DNA of 64,000 bases from Pseudonocardia bannensis (GTDB lineage Bacteria > Actinomycetota > Actinomycetes > Mycobacteriales > Pseudonocardiaceae): positions 62,001-126,000 of the forward strand of contig NZ_JAAXKZ010000001.1 in NCBI RefSeq assembly GCF_012911875.1. The letters run 5' to 3'. A program made the position numbers and the translations under genes. Position 1 is the first letter of the stretch; the number at the start of each line of letters is the position of its first letter. The notes beneath the pieces were generated by a model. The model saw only the letters and a program-made list of their open reading frames with translations. It did no database searches and had not been told where the DNA came from. Below are positions 40,582 to 49,441 of this stretch, one piece after another.

Positions 40582-42099
40582 TCAATACGCTGCAGTGCGC
40601 GTGCCGGGACGGGACCGGAAGAAGGTCGCAGCGCGTTCGGCGATCATCAGCGCTGTGGCTGCCGGACCACGACGGGGCGCCGTGGGGAGGACCGAGGTGT
40701 CGACGACGCGCAGGCCGGCGATCCCGTGCACCCGCAGCTGAGGGTCCACCACGGTGTCCGGGCCGCGCCCCATCGCCGCGCTGCCGCACAGGTGCACCGC
40801 GGTAGTCAGGTTCGCCGCGATCCACCCGTCGAGCCTCCTGTCCACGCCCAGCACGTCCCCGCCGATGCCCGCCCGTCCCCCCGGGAACACGCCGGTGCGC
40901 AGCAGGTCGGCCGCGGTCCGGATGGCGTGGCGCAGCCGGCGGCGATCGGCTTCCGTCTCCAGGTAGCGGTACTCCACCCGCGGCCGGACGGAGGGGTCGG
41001 GCGATTGCACCGTGATCGACCCCCGGCTCTCCGGTCGCTGCAGCCCGCACATCAGGTGCAGCGCACCGCCGGGCACGAAGGGGCGCGCGAACAGCAGGAT
41101 CTCCACGTCACCCGCGGGGTCGGCACCCGAGTCGGCGTTGATGGACGCCTGGCAGCCGACGGCGTCGGGGTGCGGCTGCGGGACGCCCGAGTGGAAGGGC
41201 ACGAAGACGCCGGGGTGGTCCGACCAGTTCTTCCCGACACCGGGCCGGTCGTGCCGCACCGGGATCCCCGCCGCTCGCAGCTCGTCCGCAGGCCCGATGC
41301 CGGAGAGCAGCAGCAGGTGCGGCGAGTTCACCGCACCCGCCGCGAGCACGACCTCGCCGGCGCGGATCACCTCACCCGCCGTCGTCTCGACGCCCACCGC
41401 GCGGTCGTCGTCGAGCACCACCCGAGCGACCGGGGTGTCTCCGCGCAGTTCCAGGTTCGGCCGGTGCAGGTTCGGTAGCAGGTAGACCATCGCGGCGTTG
41501 ACCCGCAGACCCTCGACGGCGTTGGACGGGATCAGGCCTGCGCCGGGCGGGCCGCCGGCGTTCTTGTCCCGCTCCGCGGCGATGCCGAGCTCCGCCGCGG
41601 CGGCGAGGAACGGGCCGGTGAGCGGGCTGCACAGGTGGCCGGCCGGGCGCCGGACCCGGATCGGGCCGCGGTCACCGTGCACCGGTCCGCCGAAGTCGAG
41701 ATCGTGTTCGAGGCGTCGATAGCAGGGCAGGACGTCGTCGTAGGACCAGCCGGACACCGCCCAGTCGCCGAAGTCGGCCGGGGTCGCGCGGACGAAGTAG
41801 GTGCCGTTGATCGCGCTGGAGCCGCCCGCGATGCGGCCCCGGGGGACGGTGTGCCGGTGCCCGCGCCGAAGCTCGACGGGCACGGCCCAGTTGAGCGGAT
41901 GTGCCGGGTCGGTGGCGGCCAGCGACGGTGCGTGCCGGGCCTCGGGCGGGTACCCGGCGACCGTGCGCGGGGCCGGTCCGGCCTCGAGTACCAGCACGCG
42001 GCGCCCGGGCTGCTCGGTGAGGCGCGCCGCGAGCACCGAACCGGCGGACCCGGCGCCCACGACGATCACGTCGTACTCGGGAACCGGCGTCCGACCCAC
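40582..42099 (-). CDS. GMC oxidoreductase resembling MftG, active-site Asn replaced
   Basis: A 505-residue FAD enzyme. [19 protein letters not shown], the RGRIAGGSSAINGTYFVRA block, YRRLEHDLDFG and the C-terminal TSVLPTAPRRGP motif are the pattern I associate with MftG, the GMC oxidoreductase of mycofactocin systems. The usual His is His436 (HLCGSAAMG), but the Asn expected in RRGPANT is Ala481. GTG 42099 is the likely start, 20 bp from the divergent aminopeptidase. No mycofactocin precursor or maturase gene is in the window, so the assignment to that system is only by sequence pattern. Confidence 0.78.
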   Translation of the reverse strand: MGRTPVPEYDVIVVGAGSAGSVLAARLTEQPGRRVLVLEAGPAPRTVAGYPPEARHAPSLAATDPAHPLNWAVPVELRRGHRHTVPRGRIAGGSSAINGTYFVRATPADFGDWAVSGWSYDDVLPCYRRLEHDLDFGGPVHGDRGPIRVRRPAGHLCSPLTGPFLAAAAELGIAAERDKNAGGPPGAGLIPSNAVEGLRVNAAMVYLLPNLHRPNLELRGDTPVARVVLDDDRAVGVETTAGEVIRAGEVVLAAGAVNSPHLLLLSGIGPADELRAAGIPVRHDRPGVGKNWSDHPGVFVPFHSGVPQPHPDAVGCQASINADSGADPAGDVEILLFARPFVPGGALHLMCGLQRPESRGSITVQSPDPSVRPRVEYRYLETEADRRRLRHAIRTAADLLRTGVFPGGRAGIGGDVLGVDRRLDGWIAANLTTAVHLCGSAAMGRGPDTVVDPQLRVHGIAGLRVVDTSVLPTAPRRGPAATALMIAERAATFFRSRPGTRTAAY

Positions 42100-42118
42100 A
42101 TCGGGAAGGATGCACGAC

Positions 42119-43378
42119 GTGGCCGACCTCGTACTGGATCTCGCCGACTTCATCACCGCGAGCCCGACGCCGTACCACGCGGTCGCCGAAACGGTGCGCC
42201 GGTTGAGCGAGGCCGGCTTCACCGAGCAGCCCGAAGCCGGGGAGTGGAGCACCGAGCCGGGGGGGCGCTACGTCGTCCGGGACGGCACGCTGCTCGCCTG
42301 GTGGCAGCCCGCCGACACCCGTCCCGGCGCCCCGATGCGGATCTACGCCGCCCACACCGACTCGCCGACCCTCAAGGTCAAGCCGCGCCCGGACACCGGC
42401 GCGGCGGGCTGGCGACAGGTCGCCGTCGAGGTCTACGGCGGCGCCCTGTGGAACTCCTGGCTCGACCGCGACCTGGGCGTGGCCGGCCGGCTCGCGCTCT
42501 ACGACGGCTCGACGGTGCTGGTCGACGTGGCACGGCCGCTGCTGCGGGTGCCGCAGCTGGCCATCCACCTCGACCGCCAGGTCAACCAGGGGCTGACACT
42601 GGACCCGCAGCAGCACCTGTTGCCGATCTGGGGGCTCGGTGCGCCGTCGGACGGCGACCTGATCGAGTTCCTGACCGCCGAGGTGGACGTGGACCCGGAC
42701 GAGGTCGCCGCGCACGACCTCGTCGTGCACGACCTCACCCCGCCCGCGCGGCTCGGCGAGGAGGAGGAACTGCTCGCGGCCCCACGGCTGGACAATCTCG
42801 CGTCGGTGCACTCCGGGATCGGCGCCCTGCTGGCCGCGTCCCAGGAGTCGTCGGACGTGATTCCGGTGTTCGTCGGGTTCGACCACGAGGAGATCGGCAG
42901 TGGAACGGCGACCGGGGCGGCCGGGCCGCTGCTGGAGTCCGTGCTGACCCGGATCGCCGGGGGCTTCGACGCGCGGATCACGTCGTTCGCGCTGTCGCGC
43001 TGTCTGTCGGTCGACGTCACGCACGCGGCCCACCCGAACTACCTCGGCCAGTACGACCCGATCCACCGCTCGCTGCCCAACGGCGGGCCGGCACTGAAGG
43101 TCAACGCCAACCAGCGCTACGCCACCGACGCCCCGGGGGCGGCCGCGTGGGCCCGCGCGTGCCGCGACGCCGGCGTGCCGAGCCAGTACTTCGTCGGGAA
43201 GAACACGGTGCCCTGCGGGACGACGGTCGGCCCGATCGTGGCGACCCGGCTCGGCATCCGGACCGTCGACGTCGGTATCCCGGTGTTGTCGATGCACTCG
43301 GCCCGCGAGCTCTGCGGGGTGCAGGATCCCGAGTTCCTGACCGCCGCTGCGACGGCGTTCCTGACCGATATGACCTGA
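42119..43378 (+). CDS. M18-family aminopeptidase
   Basis: A 419-residue zinc aminopeptidase that removes N-terminal residues, often acidic ones, from peptides. FITASPTPYHAV opens the domain; metal and catalytic motifs are AAHTDSP (His79, Asp81), DHEE at 255-258 and SMHSARE (His393). GTG 42119 is eight bases after GGAAGG; ATG 42110 is possible but too close to that site. It diverges from the MftG-like gene with almost no space between them. Confidence 0.92.
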   Translation: MADLVLDLADFITASPTPYHAVAETVRRLSEAGFTEQPEAGEWSTEPGGRYVVRDGTLLAWWQPADTRPGAPMRIYAAHTDSPTLKVKPRPDTGAAGWRQVAVEVYGGALWNSWLDRDLGVAGRLALYDGSTVLVDVARPLLRVPQLAIHLDRQVNQGLTLDPQQHLLPIWGLGAPSDGDLIEFLTAEVDVDPDEVAAHDLVVHDLTPPARLGEEEELLAAPRLDNLASVHSGIGALLAASQESSDVIPVFVGFDHEEIGSGTATGAAGPLLESVLTRIAGGFDARITSFALSRCLSVDVTHAAHPNYLGQYDPIHRSLPNGGPALKVNANQRYATDAPGAAAWARACRDAGVPSQYFVGKNTVPCGTTVGPIVATRLGIRTVDVGIPVLSMHSARELCGVQDPEFLTAAATAFLTDMT

Positions 43379-43391
43379 TCAGGCAGGTTCC

Positions 43392-43411
43392 GAAGGCCTC
43401 CCCTGGCCTTC
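43392..43411 (+). terminator. Short hairpin after the aminopeptidase
   Basis: GAAGGCC and GGCCTTC pair around TCCCCT and are followed by CGTTT. It lies 14 bp after the stop and before the transporter gene. Confidence 0.45.
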
Positions 43412-43531
43412 CGTTTGACACCCACGACCGAGGCTCGCAGCCTCAATCCCCATCGGTGCTTCGACCGAGGGGACGGGTCCGGCCGGCTGCACCGATGCAC
43501 GGTGCGGTTCGACCAGACCCGGGAGCCTGCG

Positions 43532-44866
43532 ATGAGCACCCACACCTCATCCCCCTCCGCCAACGTGCAGCGGCGACGCGCCGTCGTCGCGAGCACGGTC
43601 GGCACGATGATCGAGTGGTACGACTTCTTCCTCTACGGGACCGCGGCGGCGCTGGTGTTCCCGCAGATCTTCTTCCCCGGCCAGGACCCGTACGCCGGTG
43701 TCATCGCCGCCTTCGGCACCCAGTTCGTCGGCTTCGCGGCGCGACCGATCGGTGCGGCGATTTTTGGCCACTACGGCGACCGGATCGGCCGTAAGGCCAC
43801 CCTGATCATCACGCTGGTGCTCATGGGCGTGGGCACCGCGCTCATCGGGGTGCTCCCGGGTTACGCCGCGATCGGCGTGGCGGCGCCGGTGCTGCTGACC
43901 GTGTTGCGGCTGGTGCAGGGCATCGCGGTCGGCGGGGAATGGGGCGGATCGGTGCTGATGGCCATGGAGTGGGGTCCGCCGAATCGCCGCGGGTTCATGG
44001 CGAGCTGGCCGCAGCTCGGCGTACCGCTGGGTCTGCTGCTGTCCACCGGAATGGTCCAGCTGATGTCGGCCACCACGGGTCCGGCCTTCCTGGCCTGGGG
44101 CTGGCGGGTGCCGTTCCTGGCCAGCGTCGTGCTCATCGGTGTCGGCCTGTACGTCCGGCTGCGGGTGATGGAGAGCCCGACCTTCGCCGAGGTCAAGAGG
44201 AGCCAGACGGTACTGCGCATCCCGGTGCTCGAAGCCATCCGCCACCAGTGGCGCGAGATCCTCACCTCCGCCTTCGTCCGGATGTCCGAGCAGGCGCCGT
44301 TCTACATCTTCGTGACGTTCGTCCTGACCTACGGCACCCGCGAGCTGGGCCTGGACCGGAACTCCCTGCTCACCGACACGCTCATCGCCGCCGCCATCGG
44401 CCTGATCAGCGTCCCGCTGTTCGGTTACCTGTCCGACATCATCGGACGGCGACTGATGTACGGCATCGGGATCGTGTGCACCGCGCTGTACGCCTTCCCC
44501 TACTTCGGGCTGCTGAACACGCGTGAGGCGGGGCTGGTGCTGCTCGCGATCGTGCTGTCGTTGCTCTTCCACGACATGCAGTACGGGCCGCAGGCCGCGC
44601 TGATCGCCGAGTGCTTCGGGCCCAACATCCGCTACAGCGGGGCCGGGCTCGGCTACCAACTCGCCTCCGTCATCGCGGGCGGCCCGGCGCCACTGATCGC
44701 GGCGGCGATCCTGCAGAGCACCGGGTCGAGCACCGGGATCAGCCTCTACATCATCGGCTGCTGTGTCGTCTCGATGATCGCGCTGCTGCTGATGCCCCGC
44801 CGCGAGGTGGGGTACGAACCGCCCAGCGTGCCGGTCACGGCGCCGCCCCGGAGGGCGGCTGCCTGA
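43532..44866 (+). CDS. MHS-family (MFS) metabolite:proton symporter
   Basis: A 444-residue, 12-helix transporter of the ProP/ShiA-like metabolite:H+ symporter family. The TMIEWYDFFLYG opening, GHYGDRIGRK between helices 2 and 3, GIAVGGEWGGSVLM, and the second-half repeat GYLSDIIGRR are diagnostic. Substrates in the family are organic acids, osmolytes and aromatic acids; the substrate here is unknown. GGGAG is six bases before ATG 43532. It stands apart from the catabolic operons of the window. Confidence 0.9.
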   Translation: MSTHTSSPSANVQRRRAVVASTVGTMIEWYDFFLYGTAAALVFPQIFFPGQDPYAGVIAAFGTQFVGFAARPIGAAIFGHYGDRIGRKATLIITLVLMGVGTALIGVLPGYAAIGVAAPVLLTVLRLVQGIAVGGEWGGSVLMAMEWGPPNRRGFMASWPQLGVPLGLLLSTGMVQLMSATTGPAFLAWGWRVPFLASVVLIGVGLYVRLRVMESPTFAEVKRSQTVLRIPVLEAIRHQWREILTSAFVRMSEQAPFYIFVTFVLTYGTRELGLDRNSLLTDTLIAAAIGLISVPLFGYLSDIIGRRLMYGIGIVCTALYAFPYFGLLNTREAGLVLLAIVLSLLFHDMQYGPQAALIAECFGPNIRYSGAGLGYQLASVIAGGPAPLIAAAILQSTGSSTGISLYIIGCCVVSMIALLLMPRREVGYEPPSVPVTAPPRRAAA

Positions 44867-45124
44867 TCTGAGAGCCGGGGGCCCCGGCTTCGCGTACACG
44901 CCCGGTCGTCCGCACCGGTAACCGCCCGGCCACGGACGACGGACGCGTGGCCGCCCCCGGATCGGCCGGGGCGGTCAGGTCACCGCCCGCCGCCGCTGTA
45001 ACACGCTCCGCATCCCGGCGATGAAGTCGCAGGGATGCGGAGGGGGCACAACGGTGGGTCGTCGAAGGTCGCGCCGGGCGTGGCGGGCGGTCCCCCATCG
45101 GGGCGCCCCGAACCGATCCATCCG

Positions 45125-46498
45125 GTGAGCTCTCCGACCGTCACGACGACGTTCCGCCATCGGGTCATCGTGCTCGGGCTGGGAACGGCTCTGGGCTACG
45201 GCGCACTGGCCCAAGGCGCGTTCTACACCGAGCAGTTCGGCAACGTCCTGCTGCTGGTCGCCGTGGCGGCAGGTGTGCGGGCGCTCTCCCGGCCCCGGCG
45301 GACCGAGCGCTTCGTCGTGGTCTGCGCCGGGTCCTGGACCCTCTTCGCCGCATGGGCCCTCACCAGCGCGAGCATGCATGGTGACGTCCGGGCCGGCCTG
45401 CCCATGGCGGCTCTCGGTTGCTGCCTGGCCGCGGCGGTGTGGGCGGCGAGCGGCCTGCCCGAACGGGCCCGACACGTCCTCGAGGTCGTCATCCTCGGCA
45501 CCGCGGTCGTCGTCGCCGCTTCGGCGTGGGTCGGCGTCGCATTGCATCTCGAACCGCTGGCCCTCCCCTCCGACGGGCTGTGGCGTGCGGCGTCGACGCT
45601 GACCTACGCCAACGCCGCCGCCTCGTTCCTCGTGACCGGGGTCCTCGTGGCCGTCGCGGTCCTTCCGCCGCACCGCCGCATGCTCTCCCTGGCCGTCGTC
45701 TCGATCCTGCTGCTGGCCCTGCTGGCGACGATGAGCCGCGCCGGCGTGCTCGGGCTCGCCGTCGGCACGCTCGCCCACGTCACGACGAGGTCCGGTCGTG
45801 CCCGGCTGGCACGCTTGTGGCCGGTGCTGCCGGCGGTGGCGGTCGCCTTCGCCGGCCTCCTCCCGTCGCTGCCGGCCGAATCCGATGCCGACCCGATCCT
45901 CGCGCTCGCCGGGTTGGCCGGCGGGATCGCACTGCTCGCGATGCACCGCCACCCACGGCTGCTCGGCCTGGCGGTCACCGGGATCGCCATGGGTCTCACC
46001 GCCCTGTCGTTCGGATCCCCGGCGACGGTCGAGGCGGTGACCGGTATCGCCTCGACGCGCCTGTCCACGACCTCCGACGACAGGGACGACCTGACCCGGG
46101 TGACGGCGGAACAGTTCTGGTCCTCGCCCGTGAGCGGGGTCGGGCCGGGCCGTCTGGATCTCGAGTACGTGAACCACCAGGGCGTCCCGGTCCGGGCCGA
46201 GTACACCCACAACGAGTACCTGCAGCTCGCGACCGAGACGGGACTGGTCGGCGTGGTGCTCGCCGTGGCCGGATCGGCTGCCCTCGCTGTCGGAGCCTTT
46301 CGCCGACGCAATCCCTCGGCGGCTGAGCTCGCCCGGCCGGCTGCTCTCGCGGTAGTGGCCGCCTTCTGCGTGCACAGCGCGTTCGACTTCCTCTGGCACA
46401 TCCCGGTGCTGCCGCTGCTGACGGCGCTGTCGGTCGTCGTCCTGCTCGCCACTGCTGGTCCCGCATCCCGTCCCACCGTCCCGGAGGCCTCCTCGTGA
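45125..46498 (+). CDS. O-antigen ligase/Wzy-like polytopic membrane protein
   Basis: A 457-residue protein with about ten membrane helices and the large external loop typical of the Wzy_C/WaaL family, ending in AEYTHNEYLQLATETGLVGVVLAV. The family joins lipid-linked glycans to acceptors or polymerises repeats outside the membrane. GTG 45125 is the best start near the first helix, but no binding site is clear and longer starts exist. Its stop overlaps the GTG of the next gene, so it is translationally coupled to a secreted Cys/Pro repeat protein. Confidence 0.8.
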   Translation: MSSPTVTTTFRHRVIVLGLGTALGYGALAQGAFYTEQFGNVLLLVAVAAGVRALSRPRRTERFVVVCAGSWTLFAAWALTSASMHGDVRAGLPMAALGCCLAAAVWAASGLPERARHVLEVVILGTAVVVAASAWVGVALHLEPLALPSDGLWRAASTLTYANAAASFLVTGVLVAVAVLPPHRRMLSLAVVSILLLALLATMSRAGVLGLAVGTLAHVTTRSGRARLARLWPVLPAVAVAFAGLLPSLPAESDADPILALAGLAGGIALLAMHRHPRLLGLAVTGIAMGLTALSFGSPATVEAVTGIASTRLSTTSDDRDDLTRVTAEQFWSSPVSGVGPGRLDLEYVNHQGVPVRAEYTHNEYLQLATETGLVGVVLAVAGSAALAVGAFRRRNPSAAELARPAALAVVAAFCVHSAFDFLWHIPVLPLLTALSVVVLLATAGPASRPTVPEASS

Positions 46499-47019
46499 TA
46501 TTGATGCTCAAGATCGCCCTCGAAGCGAGCGCGGTCCTGGTGACCAGTGCCGCTCTCGCCTGGTCAGGCGGTATCGGGGACGCCCTCACTCGCTTCAGCC
46601 CGCCGAGGAGCGCACCCGCGAGCTGCGTCGACGTGAACGTCCCGGGCGTCCACGTCGCCGTCGGCCGCCACAGCCCACCGGTCCAGCACTCCAGCCCGCC
46701 CCGCAACTGCATCGACGTGCGGGTGCCCGTGGGCAATCACAGTGCCCCCGTCGGCCGGTTCAGCCCACCGGTGCAGCGCTGGAGCCCACCCGCGCGGTGC
46801 GTCACCGTGAACGTGCCGGGCGTCCACGTCGCCGTCGGCGGGTTCAGCGCGCCGGTGCAGCGCTCCAGCCCGCCCGCCAACTGTGTGGCCGTGCAGGTGC
46901 CGGCCGCTCGGCACGGCCTGCCGGTGCAGCGCTGGAGCCCACCGGCACGGTGTGTCGAGGTGGTCGTTCCGGGGCTGCCGATCGACGTCGCGCGGCACAG
47001 CGCACCGGTTCCCTGCTGA
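46495..47019 (+). CDS. Exported Cys/Pro repeat protein
   Basis: A 174-residue protein with a signal-like hydrophobic N-terminus (about 1-24) followed by repeats of about 28-30 residues. The unit is SPPxxC, then a short strand such as VTVNVPGVHVAVG, then RFSPPVQR or similar. Cys44, 72, 102, 130, 153 and 174 each occupy a repeat, the last two spacings being shorter. I know no family for it. GTG 46495 follows GGAGG at seven bases and overlaps the previous stop. It could be a glycan acceptor or a disulfide-linked surface fibre; this is speculation from the coupling to the ligase-like gene. Confidence 0.75.
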   Translation: MILMLKIALEASAVLVTSAALAWSGGIGDALTRFSPPRSAPASCVDVNVPGVHVAVGRHSPPVQHSSPPRNCIDVRVPVGNHSAPVGRFSPPVQRWSPPARCVTVNVPGVHVAVGGFSAPVQRSSPPANCVAVQVPAARHGLPVQRWSPPARCVEVVVPGLPIDVARHSAPVPC

Positions 47020-47233
47020 GCCCACCCGCACCGGCCGTCTCGGAATTCGACGTCCGATCGGGCCTGCGCCTGATGTGATCGGGCTCTCTCGTCGTCCTCC
47101 CCGGGAGGATGCCGGCGCAGGAGCCCGACGATCCGCGAAGCAGCGTTGTCCGTGCGGGCTGAGCAGGTGTTGCTACTGGTCACGGCGAGCGGCGGTGCTG
47201 CGCGAGAGTCGGCGCGCGACGCGCTTGGCGGCG

Positions 47234-47239
47234 TAAGAT
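47234..47239 (+). promoter_or_regulatory. -10 element of a leaderless promoter
   Basis: TAAGAT, eight bases before ATG 47248 of the small stress-like protein. Confidence 0.45.
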
Positions 47240-47247
47240 CCAGCGGC

Positions 47248-47673
47248 ATGGACGCGGCGACGCGCGTGCTCGTCCTTGCCAACCGGACGGCGGACTCCAG
47301 CGAACTGCTCCGGCAGGTCCTCGCCCGCCACGGCCGGAGTCCGATCGCGGTGACCATGCTCGCGCCCGCGATCTGGGAGGTCCAGGACCCGCACGGGGGC
47401 ACGGAGTCTGCGTGGCGGCGCCTGCGCGCGGCGCAGAAGCGCCTGCAAGCGGACGGGATCGAGGTCTCGTGCATGATCGGCGACCCGGACCCGATGACGG
47501 CGTTCGAGCGCGAGTGGAAGCGCGGTGGCTATGACGAGGTCATCGTCGCCACGCTCCCGAGCCAACTGTCGAAGTGGCTTCGCATCGACCTTCCCCGTCG
47601 CATCAGGGTTGCTGTCGCCGGCGTCTCCATTACGCACGTGGTCGCCTCTCCTGATCCGCTGGGCGCGGACTGA
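47248..47673 (+). CDS. Small UspA-like alpha/beta protein
   Basis: A 141-residue protein with a universal-stress-protein-like layout: a first strand RVLVLANRTAD, a helix with ELLRQVLARHG, strand IAVTMLAP, a later IEVSCMIGDPDPMTAFEREWKRGGYDEVIVATLP and a final VSITHVV strand. The ATP-binding GxxGxxxx(S/T) motif of true UspA proteins is not evident. Its role is unknown. ATG 47248 was preferred over a longer frame because of the promoter spacing. It is followed by a tRNA-Ser on the other strand. Confidence 0.75.
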   Translation: MDAATRVLVLANRTADSSELLRQVLARHGRSPIAVTMLAPAIWEVQDPHGGTESAWRRLRAAQKRLQADGIEVSCMIGDPDPMTAFEREWKRGGYDEVIVATLPSQLSKWLRIDLPRRIRVAVAGVSITHVVASPDPLGAD

Positions 47674-47807
47674 GGAGAGCACGGGTACTTCCTCGGTCGG
47701 TGGGAGGCGCGGCAGCTCGGCGAGGCGCTCTCGGGCGGGTTGCTGTCACCGGTTGCTGTCAGCCCGCTCTTGGGGAACGAACAAGATCGGCCTGCAGCCC
47801 CGTGACC

Positions 47808-47895
47808 TGGCGGAAGCGGAGGGATTCGAACCCCCGAACCCTTGCGGGTCTCTCGCTTTCAAGGCGAGTGCATTCGGCCGCTCTGCCACGCTTCC
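47808..47895 (-). tRNA. tRNA-Ser (TGA)
   Basis: A class II cloverleaf on the minus strand: acceptor GGAAGCG/CGCTTCC, anticodon stem CTCGC/GCGAG around CTTGAAA (anticodon TGA), long variable arm, T-loop TTCGAAT. Discriminator G is followed by an encoded CCA. Confidence 0.95.
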
Positions 47896-47905
47896 GTCGA
47901 CGAGC

Positions 47906-48397
47906 CTAGCTGGCTCTCGCCTCGGGTTCGGAGCGGCGCAGTTCAGCGAGCACCCGCTCCATCACCTGGGCGAGGATCTCCTGCTCCGCGGGCTCCACGC
48001 GATCGATCACGTACCGGCGGACGCCGTCGACGTGGGTCGGCGCGGCCTGCTCGAGCAACTGGCGGCCGCGGGGCAACAGCCCGGCCAGGATGCCGCGAGC
48101 GTCGGACGCGCACTCCTTGCGCTGCACCAGCCCGGCGCGCTCCATCCGCGCGATCTGGTGCGACAGTCGCGACTTCGACGACGCCGTGAGCTCAGCCAGA
48201 GCGCTCATCCGCATCTGCTCGCCCGGCTGCTCCGAGAGCACCGCGAGGATGGCGTAGTCCGCGTGCGAGATGCCGTGCGCCTCCACGAGCTCACGGTTGA
48301 GCCTGGCCTCGAGAAGAGTCGCGGCGTGGATGAAGGATCGCCAGAAACGCATCTCGCTCTCGCCCAACCACCGCGGCGTAGCATCCGCCACACTCAT
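47906..48397 (-). CDS. MarR-family transcriptional regulator
   Basis: A 163-residue winged-helix regulator: dimerisation helix RFWRSFIHAATLLEARLNRE, DYAILAVLSEQPGEQMRMSALAE, the recognition helix SKSRLSHQIARMERAGLV and the wing (CASDARGILAGLLPRG). Members respond to phenolic or oxidant ligands. ATG 48397 has TACGCT six bases upstream, a leaderless arrangement. It is divergent from the zinc peptidase (95 bp) and could regulate it or itself. Confidence 0.88.
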   Translation of the reverse strand: MSVADATPRWLGESEMRFWRSFIHAATLLEARLNRELVEAHGISHADYAILAVLSEQPGEQMRMSALAELTASSKSRLSHQIARMERAGLVQRKECASDARGILAGLLPRGRQLLEQAAPTHVDGVRRYVIDRVEPAEQEILAQVMERVLAELRRSEPEARAS

Positions 48398-48403
48398 TCC
48401 ACG

Positions 48404-48409
48404 AGCGTA
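48404..48409 (-). promoter_or_regulatory. -10 element of a leaderless promoter for the MarR gene
   Basis: TACGCT on the minus strand, six bases before ATG 48397. Confidence 0.45.
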
Positions 48410-48492
48410 CTCACCGGGCGCTGTCGACCGCCGCCCCGTGCATGTGATGGGATCTTGGTCGCCGGGCGCCGGCTGGGTCGTGGGGGGCACGC

Positions 48493-49437
48493 ATGCGGTT
48501 CGACGAGAATGCCGATCTCGACACCTCGCAGGTCGACGACCTGCGAGGATCAGGCGGAGGCGGTGGCGGTGGGCCTCTCGGTGGCCGCGTGGCCCTCGGC
48601 GGCGGCGGCCTGGGCATCGTCGGCCTGATCCTGTACTTCCTCATCTCCCAGCTCGGCGGCGCCGGCGGGGGCGGGCTGGCCCTGCCAGGTGGGCTGTCCG
48701 GGGTCGGCAGCGGACAGACCGCCGACAACACCCAGATCGCGCAGAGCTGCCGGACCGGGGCCGACGCCAACAACCGGTTGGACTGCGAGGTCACCGCGGT
48801 CGTCAACTCGCTGGACGGCTACTGGACCGACGCCTTCGCGCGGTCCGGGTCGACCTACCGGCCCCCGCGCATCAACTTCTTCAGCGGTTCGGTGAACACG
48901 GGCGGCTGCGGTGGCGCGACGTCGGACGTCGGACCGTTCTACTGCCCCGCCGACGCCGAGGTGTACATCGACCTCTCCTTCTTCCAGGAGCTGGAGACCC
49001 GCTTCGGCGCGGAGGGCGGACCGTTCGCCCGGGCCTACGTCATCGCCCACGAGTACGGCCACCATGTCCAGAACCTGCTCGGCACCAACCGCCGGGTGCA
49101 GGCCGGGGACTCGGGGCCGACGTCGGGATCGGTACGCCTGGAGCTGCAGGCCGACTGCTACGCCGGCGCCTGGGCCAACCACGCCACCACCGTGCCCACC
49201 GCGACCGGCCGGACGTTGATCACCGACGTCACCCGGGCCGACGTCGCCGCCGCGCTCGACACCGCCCAGCGCATCGGCGACGACTACATCCAGAGCCGGC
49301 TCGGCGGTGGCCAGGTGAACGAGAGCCAGTTCACCCACGGCAGCTCGGCGCAGCGCGAGCGGTGGTACACGATCGGCCTGCAGACCGGCGACCCCGCACG
49401 CTGCGACACCTTCGCGCGGGGCGTCGACCTCGGCTGA
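48493..49437 (+). CDS. YpfJ-type neutral zinc metallopeptidase, membrane-anchored
   Basis: A 314-residue protein of the putative neutral zinc metallopeptidase family. A short polar N-terminus and a Gly-rich stretch precede one membrane helix (about 34-54); the external domain carries HEYGHHVQN (His186, His190), the downstream ELQADCYAGAWA with the third ligand, and conserved YCPADAEVYIDLSFF and RERWYTIGLQTGD blocks. It starts at ATG 48493 after a G-rich site. Its natural substrate is unknown. Confidence 0.9.
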   Translation: MRFDENADLDTSQVDDLRGSGGGGGGGPLGGRVALGGGGLGIVGLILYFLISQLGGAGGGGLALPGGLSGVGSGQTADNTQIAQSCRTGADANNRLDCEVTAVVNSLDGYWTDAFARSGSTYRPPRINFFSGSVNTGGCGGATSDVGPFYCPADAEVYIDLSFFQELETRFGAEGGPFARAYVIAHEYGHHVQNLLGTNRRVQAGDSGPTSGSVRLELQADCYAGAWANHATTVPTATGRTLITDVTRADVAAALDTAQRIGDDYIQSRLGGGQVNESQFTHGSSAQRERWYTIGLQTGDPARCDTFARGVDLG

Positions 49438-49441
49438 GGGG

